Made by a program: the position numbers and the translations under genes. From contig BCKT01000005.1 of the NCBI GenBank assembly GCA_003116875.1, forward strand, positions 1,240,001-1,304,000: a stretch of DNA of 64,000 bases, written 5' to 3'. The notes beneath the pieces are model-generated. The model was not told where the DNA came from. It worked only from the letters and a program-made list of their open reading frames with translations, and did not search any database. Shown here one piece after another: positions 20,038 to 32,066 of the stretch. This DNA is from Takashimella koratensis. Lineage: Eukaryota > Basidiomycota > Tremellomycetes > Trichosporonales > Tetragoniomycetaceae. How positions within the stretch are numbered: position 1 is the first letter of the stretch; each line of letters opens with the position of its first letter.

Positions 20038-21471
20038 GGCAAGGTCTGCTGCAGTATAGTCGATGGTATGCGATGAAGAGACGAGAGGAGACGAGTCAAT
20101 GGCGACCTGAGCGTTGTGTTTCAGGCATCAGCCGGTTATTCCTGGGTGTACCGTAAAATGAGAAAGGGGCCGGGATTTAGTAGACTCGCTCTAGATGATT
20201 CAGCTAAGGCCATCTGTCGAGAATGAAGAGTACGATGCATAGATAAAGACGGCATACAGCTACCTCGCAGTCGAGCAATGTACTCTGACTCTCAGCAGAG
20301 TCTTCCTTACGCTCCAGATCGATTGGAAGCACGGATCAACTGTATCTTGTCAGTCGAGTGCACCTCCTCCGAGTGGCGCGGTGGCACGACGTCCCGATCT
20401 CAGGCCGTCCGCTATGAGCGACCAATAGCCGTGTTTGAGATCTCAACGTAGCCCATTCAACCCTTCCGCGGCCTCTTGCGCAGTGGATCCACGTCCGCAC
20501 ATACTTCTGTCCCTCTGCTGCGAGACCACATCTCTTGTTTACTCGTCGCCAGCGACCGCCTAGGATGATCCTTCCCAGCTTGCGTCCCCGTACCATTGCG
20601 TCCTTCCATCATCAACCAAGAACACATCACTCCTTCTCCCCGTTCTCCCCTTCCCCCCGCCCTCCCCCTTCTCCCTTTCTTCCCTTCTCTCCTCCCCCTT
20701 CCTCGTCTTATTCTTCTTCCACAGCTCTCCTCTCCTCTCCTCTCCTGCCCCGCTCTCCTCCCTTCCCATCATCCCATCATTCTTTTGTCCCTCCGTATTC
20801 TTTCATCAATCAATCCCTCCGGCCGTGTTCTGCTATGTCCCTTGTTATCTAACACATGGCTTGTGTATCTCGTTCTCAGGTCCCATCACCGAGTCAACAC
20901 TCCGATTGCAAATGCTTACCGATAAGATAGATATAAACAAGTCAACAACTCGTTTCTTCCCCCTCTCGAACCCCGAATTCCTCACTTCCTTCTGTCACCA
21001 CTCCACGAGTACGGCACGCATCGAGCCTCATCGCTTACTGGCGGGACAACAAAGCCCAGGACTATCAAATGTAAGGTGAGCAAACTTCATGCATCCTCCC
21101 TCTGTCCCCATATCGCCCTCCTCCCTTCCCCGCCCCCCATGTGCCCGCTTCAACCCTCTTTTGCCCGACATCGCTCCATCCAACCATCACTCTCAATCCG
21201 ACCGGCAACGACGTCATTCGCACCTCTCGCCCGCGCGCTACACGACCCGCTCATTCCCTCTCCTTTCATCTGCTTCCTCTCGCCGTCACACCCCTCTCAA
21301 TATCACTCCCTCATTTCCCCCCTTCCATCGTCTTTGCCTCTTCGAACTGCGCTGACATCCTTCGCGTCCAAGCTTTCATGGTACCATTACACCCGCAGGG
21401 TCTTTCCTGTTCAACACAGAGTATATAATCCCCCTCCGGCGAGCCAGGAATGTGAAGAAAAACGACGAAAG
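20038..21471. other. Long intergenic region, pyrimidine-rich on the plus strand
   Basis: Holds the upstream region of ATG16 and sequence up to the tRNA gene. From about 20590 to 20790 and again 21080-21350 the plus strand is strongly C/T-rich, which leaves several frames open by composition without any conserved protein. Near its right end (21370-21393) lies an inverted partial copy of the tRNA 5' half. No protein gene is supported. Confidence 0.45.
21370..21393 (-). pseudogene. Inverted partial copy of tRNA-Gly 5' half
   Basis: On the minus strand these 24 bases match the D-arm and 5' anticodon stem of the adjacent tRNA-Gly (21480-21503) at 23 of 24 positions, in opposite orientation. Weaker similarity extends about nine bases into the acceptor stem (six of nine). 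The one mismatch falls in the D stem. No anticodon loop of the right form, T-arm or 3' acceptor follows, so it is a fragment rather than a working tRNA. Confidence 0.6.
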
Positions 21472-21576
21472 ACACTGTTGGTGTAATGGTAACATGAAAG
21501 CTTCCCACGTGACTTTGTGGGGATTCTTTGCGAGTCCAGACTGCTTTCGCCCGGGGTTCGATTCCCCGACAGTGTA
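21472..21576 (+). tRNA. tRNA-Gly(CCC) with a 34-base intron
   Basis: The cloverleaf can be drawn by hand. Acceptor stem ACACTGT (21472-21478) pairs with ACAGTGT (21569-21575), discriminator A at 21576. D-arm GTGT-AATGGTA-ACAT, anticodon stem AAAGC (21497-21501) with GCTTT (21543-21547), loop TTCCCA then T. The anticodon is CCC at 21504-21506. T-arm is CGGGG-TTCGATT-CCCCG. An intron occupies 21508-21541, in the canonical place after position 37. It reads glycine codon GGG. The internal A and B box sequences of a polymerase III promoter are the D-arm and the GGTTCGATTCC stretch. A short T run (ATTTTCC, then TTTTT near 21583) follows as terminator. Confidence 0.88.
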
Positions 21577-21881
21577 TTTTCCTTTTTAGGACTCTCGGCG
21601 CGATCCCAGACGTTCTGGAGGCTTCCAGCGATCGTCCAGAAGCCTTGGGAGGTGACTTGCGACTAGTGCGATGTCTGGTGGGTTTGGGTGGTCCTGGGGG
21701 CAGCGTTGCGGTCGTGCACAGTCGTAGTAGGGTGACTGCGGTCGGCGAGGTATGGCAGGACGATTGGGTGACGTTTGGAAGGCGGTTGGATATTTTTGAG
21801 GTTGCTCGGAAGGTTGAATCGCTAATTCGGTTATTTTCGATTTCGCTTCGTCCAACATCACTCCTCTGCTACTCGGCAACC
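21577..21881. promoter_or_regulatory. tRNA terminator and upstream region of the PTPA gene
   Basis: About 305 bases. It begins with T-runs suited to polymerase III termination and then carries the 5' leader and promoter of the phosphatase activator gene. The coding frame is open upstream of the chosen ATG, even into the tRNA, but without conserved residues. Confidence 0.5.
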
Positions 21882-23670
21882 ATGCTGCCGCCTTCGTCAG
21901 CTCGTTCTACACGCCAGACGGACCTCTCATCCTTAAACTCGGGTCTCGCTGGGATGGACAGCTCCTCGCAGACTCCGAGAGACGTCGACAGCAGCAACAG
22001 CGGCAGCAGCACAAGCACTGGATCGAAATCGTTCCATATCCCGTCTGTCCCGGCTGAACCCGCGCAGTTCCTAATCACCGACGCGAGAGTAGCGCAATGG
22101 GCGACGACACCAGGGTATCAGGGGTTCATGGCGTGGTTGAAGCGGCGGTGTGAACGGATTCGGGGACGCTCGATCCTCCCTGCGGAAGGGTACGAGGGGT
22201 CTTGCGATGTGAGTGGGTTTGGTCCTTGCGGGTTGATTGGGGGAGTAGAAGACTGTCGATGGATGGATGGATGGACCAAGTGGATGGCGGTCTGAGCGTG
22301 AGGAGCTCGGATGTGAAAGGGGATGCCAAAGAGTCAAAAATAAGAGCTGACGTTCATGTTAGACGGTGAAGACACTCTTGAAGATGTTGGACGCGATGAG
22401 GAGCTGGGTAGACGAGGTCCCGCCGCAGCCCCAGTCTGCACAACGGTTTGGTAATCTCGCTTTTCGTGATTATATCAAGCTGGTAGAAGCGGTGAGTTTC
22501 TCGGTGTTCTTCACGTGTCTACATGCTGCATCATCTCCATCTTGTCCACTTGGCTACCTGCACCAAGTCCTCCGTGACCTATTTCGTCTACACTCTCCGT
22601 TGTCCCTGGTGGGTTTACGATAGATCACTGACTCATGATATTCTTTCTAGCGTCTACCCGATTTCTTCTCGGACCCATCTTTCCCCCCTCACCTCCGGGC
22701 ACAAATCCTACCTCTCCTCCTTGACTCACACGCGTTCGGACACCCGACTCGACTCGACTACGGGACAGGGCACGAGCTTGCTTTCGCTCTGGGGCTGTGG
22801 TGTGCGACGGTGTCTGGGTGGGCCGAGACAGAAGAGGATCAAGACGAGTTGGTATTGAGGGTATTCCCGAGGTAAGTGGTGTGTGATGCTTGGAGTTCAA
22901 TGTTGGAAATAGGGTTCGCAGACGGGTCAAGAACGAAGAAACTCGTGTCAGGTGTGGGCTGGAGATGGGAGCATGAGGAGGGAGCTTGCGCTGTAGTCAA
23001 TCCAGCTGGGAGTTGGTATGGGGAGTGTCGCTGACCGATACACAGGTACTTGGAAGTGGTGACCTTGTTGCAACGGACGTACCGACTCGAGCCTGCGGGG
23101 TCGCACGGTGTCTGGGGGCTTGACGACTACTGTTTCCTCCCTTACCTCTTTGGTTCCGCTCAGCTCCTGGGGTTTGACGGTTCCACACCCTCATCGGCTC
23201 TCTCCAACGCGCTCAAACTATCGGCAACATCAACCTCACCCACCTCTCTTTCCGTGGCGCCCACATCCCCTCCTGAGATCAGCGACATGTACACGCTCTC
23301 TCTCTTCCGCGTGACGCTCTTCAAATCCGGCGCCGCGTTCTCGGAACACTCGCCCCTTCTCCACAGTTTAAGTCAGTTACCGACTTGGTCGAAACCGCAT
23401 AGTGGGCTGGTGAAGATGTTTCAGGGAGAAGTGGTGGGCAAGAGAGTGGTGGTGCAAGGGTTGTGGGTAGGGGGTTGGTGTTGGGGAGATGAGATGCCAA
23501 GGGCAGTCGGGGAGAGGGTCGCGGGGAGGGGGGCAGGGAATATAGGGGCGGTGCATGCTGGAGACCCGGGGATTGGCGTGGGAACGGGGACGGGGACGGG
23601 GACGACAGCGCCGTGGGCTGATCGGAGAGTAGAGGACGCCAATCGCCAGTGGGCGACGCGGCGTTCTTGA
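21882..23670 (+). CDS. Serine/threonine phosphatase 2A activator (PTPA, Rrd family)
   Basis: Peptidyl-prolyl isomerase-like activator of protein phosphatase 2A, counterpart of yeast Rrd1/Rrd2; it helps metal loading of the PP2A catalytic subunit. I place the start at ATG 21882 (MLPPSSARSTRQTD) because the frame further up overlaps the tRNA. After about 60 disordered residues the fold appears: FGNLAFRDYIKLVE, LDYGTGHELAFALGLW, RYLEVVTLLQRTYRLEPAGS and HGVWGLDDYCFLPYLFGSAQ, all strongly conserved PTPA blocks including the active-site DYGTGHE. The C-terminal 80 residues are Gly/Thr-rich with GTGTGTGT, the stop is TGA at 23668-23670. Introns follow near 22208, 22491 and 22871. The long tail resembles Rrd1 rather than Rrd2, but which of the two it is stays open. 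Confidence 0.92.
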
Positions 23671-23864
23671 GTGATCCCATGCGGACGCGCAGTGCTCACA
23701 AGTGTCATGTAGGCATACAACCAACCTCATTTCTTTCTATTTCCCGTTTTCTCAAACGTAGCATCTCGAGTATAGATACCGTGCACCATTATACCCTATG
23801 TCACCTACGATCTCATCTCGAACCCTCTCACTCAAATCCTCACACGTCACTCTCTTTACAAGAC

Positions 23865-26800
23865 TTACTCAGCCTGCATCAGCGCGATGACCCTATCCGC
23901 CTCGGTCTCTCCCACGCCCTCTTCAGTCCATGGCGTCTCTACCAACACCTCCTCCAACTCGGCTTCCACATCTTCGTCAGCTGAGAGTGCGAGGTACAAC
24001 GATTCGGCGGTCATTGCTCGGACACGGGGGAATCTGTGTGCGAGGAAAGGTCGGAGCGAGGCGATAGAGCGTGGACGGAGGGTCGGGTAGGGTAGAGCGA
24101 GAGTGGAGACAGTCCTGTAGCGATAACGCGGCAAAGTAGCAAGAGAACAAGGTGTTTAGCTAAGGACTTCACACAGGTATAGCTTCGAAACCAGATTCAT
24201 TCGTCATTTACTTACAGGAGCATAGCGGCCCGGATCCGCTCAATCGACTTCATCCGCGACACACCCCTACAAGCGAGGCTGACCACCCTAGCCAACACCC
24301 CTTCAACCTCTCCGTCTCTTTCACCTTCACCTTTCGCTTCCGGGTCTATCGTAAACACCCCGGCGTCGACCAACTTCTGCGCGGCTTGTAAAGTCGGAAC
24401 AAATACCCTATTCACATTGAGTGATTTGGCCATGACTTCAGCCAGGGCCGTGGCCAAGTCTGTGGCGAGGTTGAGTCGGTTTGGTTGGGATGAGAGGTAG
24501 CTATGGAGTGGGGTGAGGGCCAAGGAGGACTGTGGTAAGTTAGTGGAGTCCTCGATGATTCGCCCCTTCCTGATTTCTCTTTTCTGCCTCAATCACATCT
24601 TGATTTCGAGTGGCGCCCTGTTTTTCGCCAAACTCCTCTCCCTATTCCATCCTGTTTCACTGCAATTCCACTCACCGTAGATTGCACCTGACTTCCAATC
24701 GATGACACCAAACCCGCGACCAGTGCCGTCGCATACCGCGTCTTCAAAAGGGGCATCGCTGATGCAAACCATTGAGTCTGATCTTGGTCCCGTAGCCGTA
24801 CACTGGCCCGTATCAGCTCCCATTAGACTACCTGTACCTTTCTACACCTTTCGACTCACTTTGGCTCGAGTTTGAACTCGTCGCCAATCTCCACTTCCCA
24901 TACACCTTCACCTACATCCCCCTTCACACCAGCGTCTCTCAACCTCGCCCACGCTACCGCCGCTTCTTCACGTACCGTCTCCATCTTCTCCACCGATACC
25001 CTCACCATCCCCTTGATCGCCATCTCTACCGTTTCCTGCGTCACCAACTCCGTCGGCATCATGGCAAGCCCTGAACAAGATCCGTGTAGGGAAACGACAC
25101 GCGCGAGGGTATGTGAGAGCGCCGAGAGTGCCGCGATACGGACCCACGAGCCCACATCGCCTCGCTGGTCGGTGGTATAGTCGTCCAAAGCTGCGATGAA
25201 CGCAGGCACGGTGATATGGAACTGAGTGACAGAGACTGTAGATGAGTTAGATTGGATTTGATCAGAAATCGGCTTAAGTGGACATAGTTGCTCACGTAGT
25301 AGCTCGCCATTCGCGTCGCTTTGGCATGCGAGATCACCCAACGATCTAATCGCATTTCGCCTCGTCTCCACATCCGCCTGGGGACCATCAGCTTGCACCG
25401 TCTCATCTCAATCACCACCTGCACCATCTCTGCTTCCACAAAACCCAACACCTCTTCATTCAATCCGTCACTCACCTTGGCTTGAGCATCAAGTTGAGTC
25501 AACAGCGCCGTGACAGCACCGTCTACGGTAGCCGGACACAATGCGTATTGGATGTGACCCAGACACAGCGCGGCTGCCTGTTTCTGTGCCGGTCGTATGG
25601 AACCCAAGTCCGTACTCAACGTAAATGGAAAGTCAGCACGGACCGGCATCCTCAGACTCAATGCCCAGAACCCAGGCTAAGAACTCAGACTTGATACTTA
25701 TCTCTTAACTTCCCTCGCACAATCCCTTAACCCGCTCAGACGTCTAAACACCCCCGCGAGCTTCTCATGGACTTCCCCTTCCCTGCGTTTGATCGCAGTC
25801 TCAATATACTGGTCCAGAATCGCTTGGGTCGTAGGTTGGGCAAGGACAAGAGGGGTTAGGGTTGTGATTATTAGGTCACATGCGGATTGGATGAGATCGC
25901 TTGATTGCGCTGTAACGAGGGCTGCTGGGCGGACGGTTGATAGTGCGGAGAAGATCTACAGCGACTGTCAGTGATTTGCCACCAAAGTAGAACAAAAACC
26001 AACTGCTCCTCCCTGTGTCTTCCACCATGTTGTAGCCTCCGACTCACTTGTATCCGTCTCTCATCATCGTCTGATAACAACCCGGCCATCTGCGCCAGCG
26101 CCGCGATCGCTCCATGCGCATTCACCGCATCCAGGGACCCCACCTGACCCAATTCCCTCCCTATCGAATCATCCACCTCCTTCCCCTCTCCCAACTCCAA
26201 TACCTTTTTCAACACCCCTGCTCCTCCGCTCCTCATCGCACCATCCCAATGCCTTAGGATGATATTATGTAGATGCTCCCTCATCGCCTTCCTATACTCC
26301 TCATGCACCGCGACCGCTGGGGCTGCTATTGTGAATGCCAGTCGGCGGACGGAGACGGAGTAGAAATCGGTTTTGGAGAGAACGTCGATTCCATGTGGGT
26401 AGAGACCCAGGCGGCCGACACCTTCTTGGAAGGCTGCGGAGGCGGCGCGGCGAACACCGACTTCCCGGTCGAATAGGGCAACGCAGGTCAGGGTGGTAGC
26501 GATGAGGGTGGAGTAAGGAGCGAGGGACGAGGGTGGACATGCGCGCGAGAGGGACCACAGGAGGTAAGCGGCGGCGTCGCGGACGTTGGAGCCGATAGAG
26601 TGGGAGGCGCGGCGAAGGTCAAACGTCAGGGCCTGGTAGCAAAAGCATGAATTAAGACTTCAGCGCTCGACTCAAAGGGTAGTTTTGGAGATTGTTCTGG
26701 CTGTAGGAGGAAACTCGACTCTCACCTTGATGACCCATCGAACCGCCTCGCCCACTGCTTCACCATCCACCAAACCTCTCCTCGCCATCTCCGCAATCGC

Positions 26801-28454
26801 CAGACAAACACCATGCCACCTCGCTTCCCCTCTTGTCGTCTCAACACCTCCAAACCCCATCGTCCCACCCCCTCCGCCCTCTGTCCCGCCGGGATCGATG
26901 ATGGTCCCAAAGGCTGTCTCGACGACCGGCTCGTCAAACGAGCCCGCGAAGAGAGAGGTCGTGGCGAGGACGACCTGGGAGGACAATGACCGTGGTAGGA
27001 GAGAGCTGAGACGGGCTAGGTATTTCGCTGAAGAGTAGCGGACAATCGTGTCCTGATGAGAAGTGTCAGTGGGGATAAGTGAGGGAAGGCGGGGAAGGGG
27101 ATCGGCGGACCTACTTTGTCGCTGAGACCACCCATGAGATCGTCGAGGATTCCTTCGAGCCCAGGTGGGAGGTCGGCTGAGTGGCTGTTAGCTTGTCAAC
27201 TAGAGATAAGGCAAAGAAGGAAGCTACAACCCACCTTCATTTTCCACACCTCGACCTAGCTTGGCGATCCACAACCTCCCCTTCGCCTTTACCGCGAGCT
27301 TGCGTACAAGTCCCGACCCAGCAGCCGTTCTCGATCCTCTCAAATGTGGCAACAACACTTCCTCGATAAACCCTTCTATCACCTCTAACCCCTGTACCTG
27401 TATCATCGTCGGGAGTACCGCTAAGAACGCCAGTACCGAAGTGACAAAATTCGCTTCACTTTCTCTGTCCCCTTCGACGAGCTCTGATTCCGCCCACTTG
27501 AAGAAACCTGTTAAACCCTGAGTGGCGTCAGACCGCGCGAAGAGGCGAGCGAGGACGAGAGCGGAGTAAGCGCCTTCTTTGCCTGCTCGGTGGAGCAGAG
27601 GGAGGGAGAGGACCGTGACGCGTTTAGCGAGTTCAGAAGTAGGTACGGAGAAAAGACGGAGAGTGGTCGGGTTGTCAAGACCCAAAGGAGTGGAGGTGAG
27701 TGGGGATAGAGCGGTAAGGTTGAAGGGAACAGTAAGGAGGAGTGCGAGCCAGAGGAGAAGGATAGAGCGGAGTTCCCAAGTCTCCAAGGAGGACAAGAGG
27801 GCATGGTGAGGTAACGAAGGGGTTTGGGAGGTCGAAGGTGAGATAGAAGGGGAGAGGAGGTCGACTAGGATAGAAAGGTACCGGATTTCAGAAGGGAAGT
27901 AGGGTACTGCAAAGGTGAAAAGATCAGTAATGAACGATTTGGATAGGAAAGACGCATGGACGTACCGACAGCTTTCCAACCTCGGACTTTGACAACCCAA
28001 TTGACCACACGCCCTACTCGAGCTATCCGGTTCTCATTGAGCTCTTCGCCCTCCGCCAGATTGGTGCACAAGCTTGCGACCACGTCCATCAGGGGGGTGA
28101 CGATGAGGTCGAGGGACGGGTCGAGCAGACCCGGGAGGGGGAGGTAATAGTCGAGCTGCACCGTGGTTAGCAAGCTCACCAAGTCGAGGCTTGCCCTTGT
28201 TCGAGCTAAGATCAAGTAAGGAAGTGGGGGATAGGAGGTATTGGAGTATGGGGACAGAAGGTGAGTGGGAGGTTACCCACGATAGCGCCCATGGAAGCGA
28301 CGATAGCATCCTCGTCCTTCTCCTGCGTCGGATTCGTCGAACTGGCCAAATCAAGCGCGACGAAAGGTTCGAGGAGAGCAGTGAACTCGGGTCCGTGCGC
28401 GAAATGGGTATACGTCGGGTCCGCATCGTCAGCCAAGGGCTCGGGAGCCGACAT
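23865..28454 (-). CDS. Tubulin-specific chaperone D (tubulin cofactor D)
   Basis: Large HEAT/ARM-repeat protein that takes beta-tubulin from cofactor A and assembles alpha/beta dimers with cofactors C and E, probably in concert with an Arl2-type GTPase. Start ATG at 28454 (MSAPEPLADDADPTYTHF), stop at 23865 after DRVIALMQAE. Diagnostic stretches are DKDTIVRYSSAKYLARLSSLLP in the N-terminal half, the HEAT run around REVGVRRAASAAFQE, and DYTTDQRGDVGSWVRIAALS, which is the typical TBCD C-terminal signature. Spliced length is near 1,150 residues, as expected. It has many introns and lies downstream of, and convergent with, the PTPA gene. Nothing in it appears broken. Exon boundaries are approximate in the 24,180-25,700 part. 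Confidence 0.88.
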
Positions 28455-28699
28455 GACGAAAGGCTGACCAAGGGGAGGGGTGCGGGCGGGGTGGGGGTAA
28501 GCGACCGTGCAGAGTGAGGGTTGTGGTTGAGTGGACAGGAAATGTTGAAATTCAAATTGCTCTCGGACCGCGACGAAACGACCCAGTCCATAAATTGAAA
28601 TTGATAGCCGATCGCAGCAAAAGCAAGCGATACATTGGACCTCGTCTACAATCCTTCAACTTGGTATACCCACAGAGCCACAGGCTAGCTACGACCCAG

Positions 28700-31157
28700 C
28701 TACTTGACAAACGAATAGACCTTCTGCAATTCCTCCAGGGTCCCAAACACCTTTTGAGACTCTTGCTCAAACTCCTGTACCCACTCTTCTTCCTTCTCAT
28801 GGAAAACTCTCGCGTACACTTTGACCGCGACCCACGTCGTCTGCCCTTTCTCCACGTCCCCAATGACCGTCGGGAAGACGGTCCTTGGCCAGATCAAGCT
28901 CGAATTCCCGTCTGCATCTTGGACATGGGGTTTGCCACCACCAAGGAGGTCGATGACGCCACTGACGCCGACTTTAGAGGAGGCGAGGGCAAAGCTAGAA
29001 GTGGCGAGGCGGCCGTGCGAGAGCGAGAGGGAGGTGAGCGGCTGAAGACGGCGTTCAGAGTTGGGAGGACCAGTGTGTGAATGGATGCTGAAGCCAGCGG
29101 AAGAGAACTTGATCGCGCGGGCGTGGGAAGAATCCGCCGTGATCTTGTGTACGCGGATGTGGCTGGGACCCAAGGAAGGGATGAGCCATGTCTTGATGGT
29201 CACGTCGGCTGTGGATCAAGGTGTCAGCGAGGTCTTTTAGAGTACCCAGCTTGCAGTTTTGTTTGCGCTTCTTGAGGCTGGGACTCACGCCATGGGGCCC
29301 AAGTAGAGCTGAGCACTCCGTCGTCGGAGCAGTGGACATCAGTGGCCACACGCGGCACGAGCCAGATCTCGCCCCCATCGTCAGACACCGCAAGGGTCGA
29401 ATCTGGCGCATGCTGCTGCAAGCCCATAGCACCCGTCGGTACGGAGAATCCGAAGTGAGCCGAGTAGGCCATCTTGCCGTATTTCGCCTAGCTGATTCAG
29501 CATTCAGTCAACCACTATGTACTCACAGCAGTCTGACGAAGGCCAAAGTCGGTCCTCCTGTGTTGTCTTCATTTCAGCGCAGGTACCTTGTTTGCACTGT
29601 AGGTCACAAGAATTATGACTTACTGCCCCGTGCTGAGGAGGTACGTGTGGGCCCCCGACTGGATCGCAGTTTGCATCCATGGTTTAAGCGGGGTGATCGT
29701 GTTGGTGAACTCCTTGGGATACGGAAGTTCTTCCACCTGCCAGAAGGGGTGAGTGGGCGGCAGGGCCAAGACGAAGAACGACTTGAGGGCCCAGTACGGT
29801 GACTGGGGCGAGTTATAGTCCTGGACGGATGTTAGCTGGGCGACGGTTTGTACTTCAGCAGCTTACCTCGCTCATGAAAAGAGATGGATACGACCAGCCA
29901 ATAGACAGGGTGCCGTCTCGGTTGAACACCGTCTCTTTCTGCGTAAACCACCTGATTGTCCTCAACAGCAGCCCCTTGACCACTCCCAAGCTGAACGGCG
30001 CGGGAAGCTAGGGGCCGTCAGCTAGAATTCAATGCACCTATATCACAGCTCAGACCCACCGGGAGCTCATCCCACGCCACGGCAGCCCAGAAGCACCCGA
30101 CCGCAAAGCGGTACGTCATACTCCGCCCAAAGGCGACGGCCGCACCATCCGGGGAGAATAGCCTCACAACGAGGGGCAAGTTATCGATCGCTTTTTGGCG
30201 GAAGAACTCGCCTCGACGGACATCGGATGGGTTGAGTCGAGAGTAGATGAGGCCGTAAAACGGGATAGCGAAAGAGGTCGCGTAGTAGTCGTAGGCGAGC
30301 TTGATGTGGTTTGGCCCATCGGAGGGGAAACCCTGCAGTCACAAGTCGGCCATGTGTGGAAGAAGATGAGAAAGTGTGCAGAGGAGAGAGACTCACGTGG
30401 GGACCGTAGAAAGTCTCGATAAAGTTGAGCTCAGACTCGATGGCTTCTTCAGAGTATTCGGCTCCGACACGCTTGAGGCCGACATTGACGAGGACACGGA
30501 AGACTAAGGGGAAGCCTGGGTGAGCATAGGCGTGGAGGTATAGCAAACACACAAGCAGCACTTTGGTGTCGAATAGCACCCTAAAGAGCTCACTCACATC
30601 GCCAGTTGTTGTCGGGGAAGGTAAAGTTGTTGCACGTGAGAAGCCAGGTGTTGACTCGCTTCTTTGCTTCTGGGGACAGCGGGTCCCAGAATGTGGATGT
30701 CGCCAGGCCGATGGACACGCCCTGTCGGCATGAGCAAGGAGTCTCGTTTGAGGTACTGCAATCCATACAAGCCAAGGCCACTCACGATCGCTGCCATCTC
30801 AACAAACCGCTGATCCCTATCCATGCAGTGGCCCCAGAACTCTTCATGTTCCGGGTTAGTCCCATTATCCAGGCCCTGCCTCCACGCTGCTCCGAATCCC
30901 TTCAAAAGCTTGTTCTCCGGGTCGGCAGCGAGGAGGGGAGCCAGTCCCCAAAGGGAGCGAGCAAACCCTTCTAGCTCAGCGGCGACGACATCAAAGTGGG
31001 TGCCAGTGTTGCCGATGTGGATCCTTGCTCGACCGGGGGAGAGCGCCGAGTGGAGTGGGGAGAGAAGAGCGTGGAGGAGGTTGACGGCGTCTGTGTGTGT
31101 CACGAGCGGGTTGGAGGTGATTGCGAGGACTTGGGGAGTCGGGGCGGTGGGCGACAT
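28700..31157 (-). CDS. DUF2264 domain protein (alpha/alpha-toroid, glycosidase-like)
   Basis: Start ATG at 31157 ([16 protein letters not shown]), stop at 28700 after [10 protein letters not shown]. The whole protein, about 680 residues after splicing, matches the DUF2264 family: [55 protein letters not shown]-like [14 protein letters not shown], and [19 protein letters not shown]. From memory this family is grouped with CAZy GH154, where a beta-glucuronidase activity has been reported; I could not check that. An alpha/alpha-barrel acting on an acidic sugar is therefore a reasonable inference. No signal peptide is evident, so it would be intracellular. It is divergent from DCP2, with three CACGTG boxes in the shared upstream region. 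Confidence 0.8.
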
Positions 31158-31412
31158 GGTGTAGGGACGGGTGAGGTGAGGAGGGGGGACAAGAAGGGGC
31201 CAGGTGGTGAGGTTGAGGTCGAGGTCGAGGTTGTATATAGACTCAGTTGAGGGGATATATGGGATATATGTGGGATGTAGACTCCCGGCCCGGTCACAAC
31301 CATCGGCAAACAGCGAAACGACACACCCGGGCCTCCACCCGACACACGGACAAACTCAGCGGACCAGCTGATTCCTCACCGCTCGGATCACGGATGTAGG
31401 CCGCGGCCTCGG

Positions 31413-31436
31413 TACGAGCAGCTCTACGAGCAGCTC
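31413..31436. repeat. Two-copy 12-base direct repeat
   Basis: TACGAGCAGCTC occurs twice back to back in the divergent upstream region. Confidence 0.6.
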
Positions 31437-31549
31437 GAGGCAACCTCCGGGCGTAGATTTGCATGTGCGTTCGCTGTGCTATGCTTGAGACTTGATTTCA
31501 TTGAGGGGGACGGCTTCGCTGGGCCGAGTCCGAGCAGCTTCAGAGGCAT

Positions 31550-31598
31550 CACGTGAAGCAAGCCCAGAGACACGTGCGTCTCACATGTTTCACACGTG
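31550..31598. promoter_or_regulatory. Three evenly spaced CACGTG boxes
   Basis: CACGTG palindromes at 31550-31555, 31571-31576 and 31593-31598. Start-to-start spacing is 21 and 22 bases, about two turns of the helix. CACGTG is the recognition core of many bHLH regulators (Cbf1 type); control of DCP2, the DUF2264 gene or both is inference. Confidence 0.45.
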
Positions 31599-32066
31599 GG
31601 CTGCACGCCCTTATTGTGCCCTGTTTTGGACCCCCCTTTGGACGATGACACTTTGCATCAACCACTTGCATCCTCCATCCATCCATCCATCTGTTAACTC
31701 ATCCACCACCACTCCTCCCTCCCCTGCTCACCTCGGACCCCCCCAGCCCCGTCCTTCCCGAGACCATAACAAGCATCGCCCTCATCGCGTCCTCCCTCTC
31801 CACCCGCGCCGCCGCCCGAGCCCCACTGATCGATCGATCGCAATCCATCCTCGCCCTCCATCTCTACCTCGCCCTCTGTTCGCTCTCTCCCCCGTCCCGC
31901 CTCGCCCCGATTGACTACCTATTGCGCCTCTAGTCGACTACCACTTCATCTTCTCATTTGTCTATCTCTCATCCTCCCTACCCAAACTTACCGCCTCAGC
32001 CTGGCTCTCATCTTACAAAGCTCGCCCCAGAACCTCTTTCTCACACTCGTCCAACAACGTGCAATC

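Larger units (their letters stand above)
31158..32066. promoter_or_regulatory. Bidirectional upstream region of DUF2264 gene and DCP2
   Basis: About 900 bases between divergent starts. It holds a direct 12-base repeat (31413-31436), three CACGTG boxes at 31550, 31571 and 31593, a CATC microsatellite near 31670-31691 and then a long C/T-rich stretch that is probably the DCP2 5' leader. The DCP2 frame is open upstream to 31911 without conserved residues. Confidence 0.5.

Noticed and set aside
21340..21400. A second functional tRNA on the minus strand
   Set aside because: No matching 3' acceptor strand, T-arm or usable anticodon loop is found downstream of the copied half.
21528..21881. Upstream in-frame extension of the PTPA gene
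   Set aside because: It would start inside the tRNA gene and the extra residues carry no family signal; the ATG at 21882 is better placed.
31911..32066. N-terminal extension of Dcp2
   Set aside because: Open only because of C/T-rich leader composition; the frame's first codon is not an ATG and no conserved residues are found before 32067.
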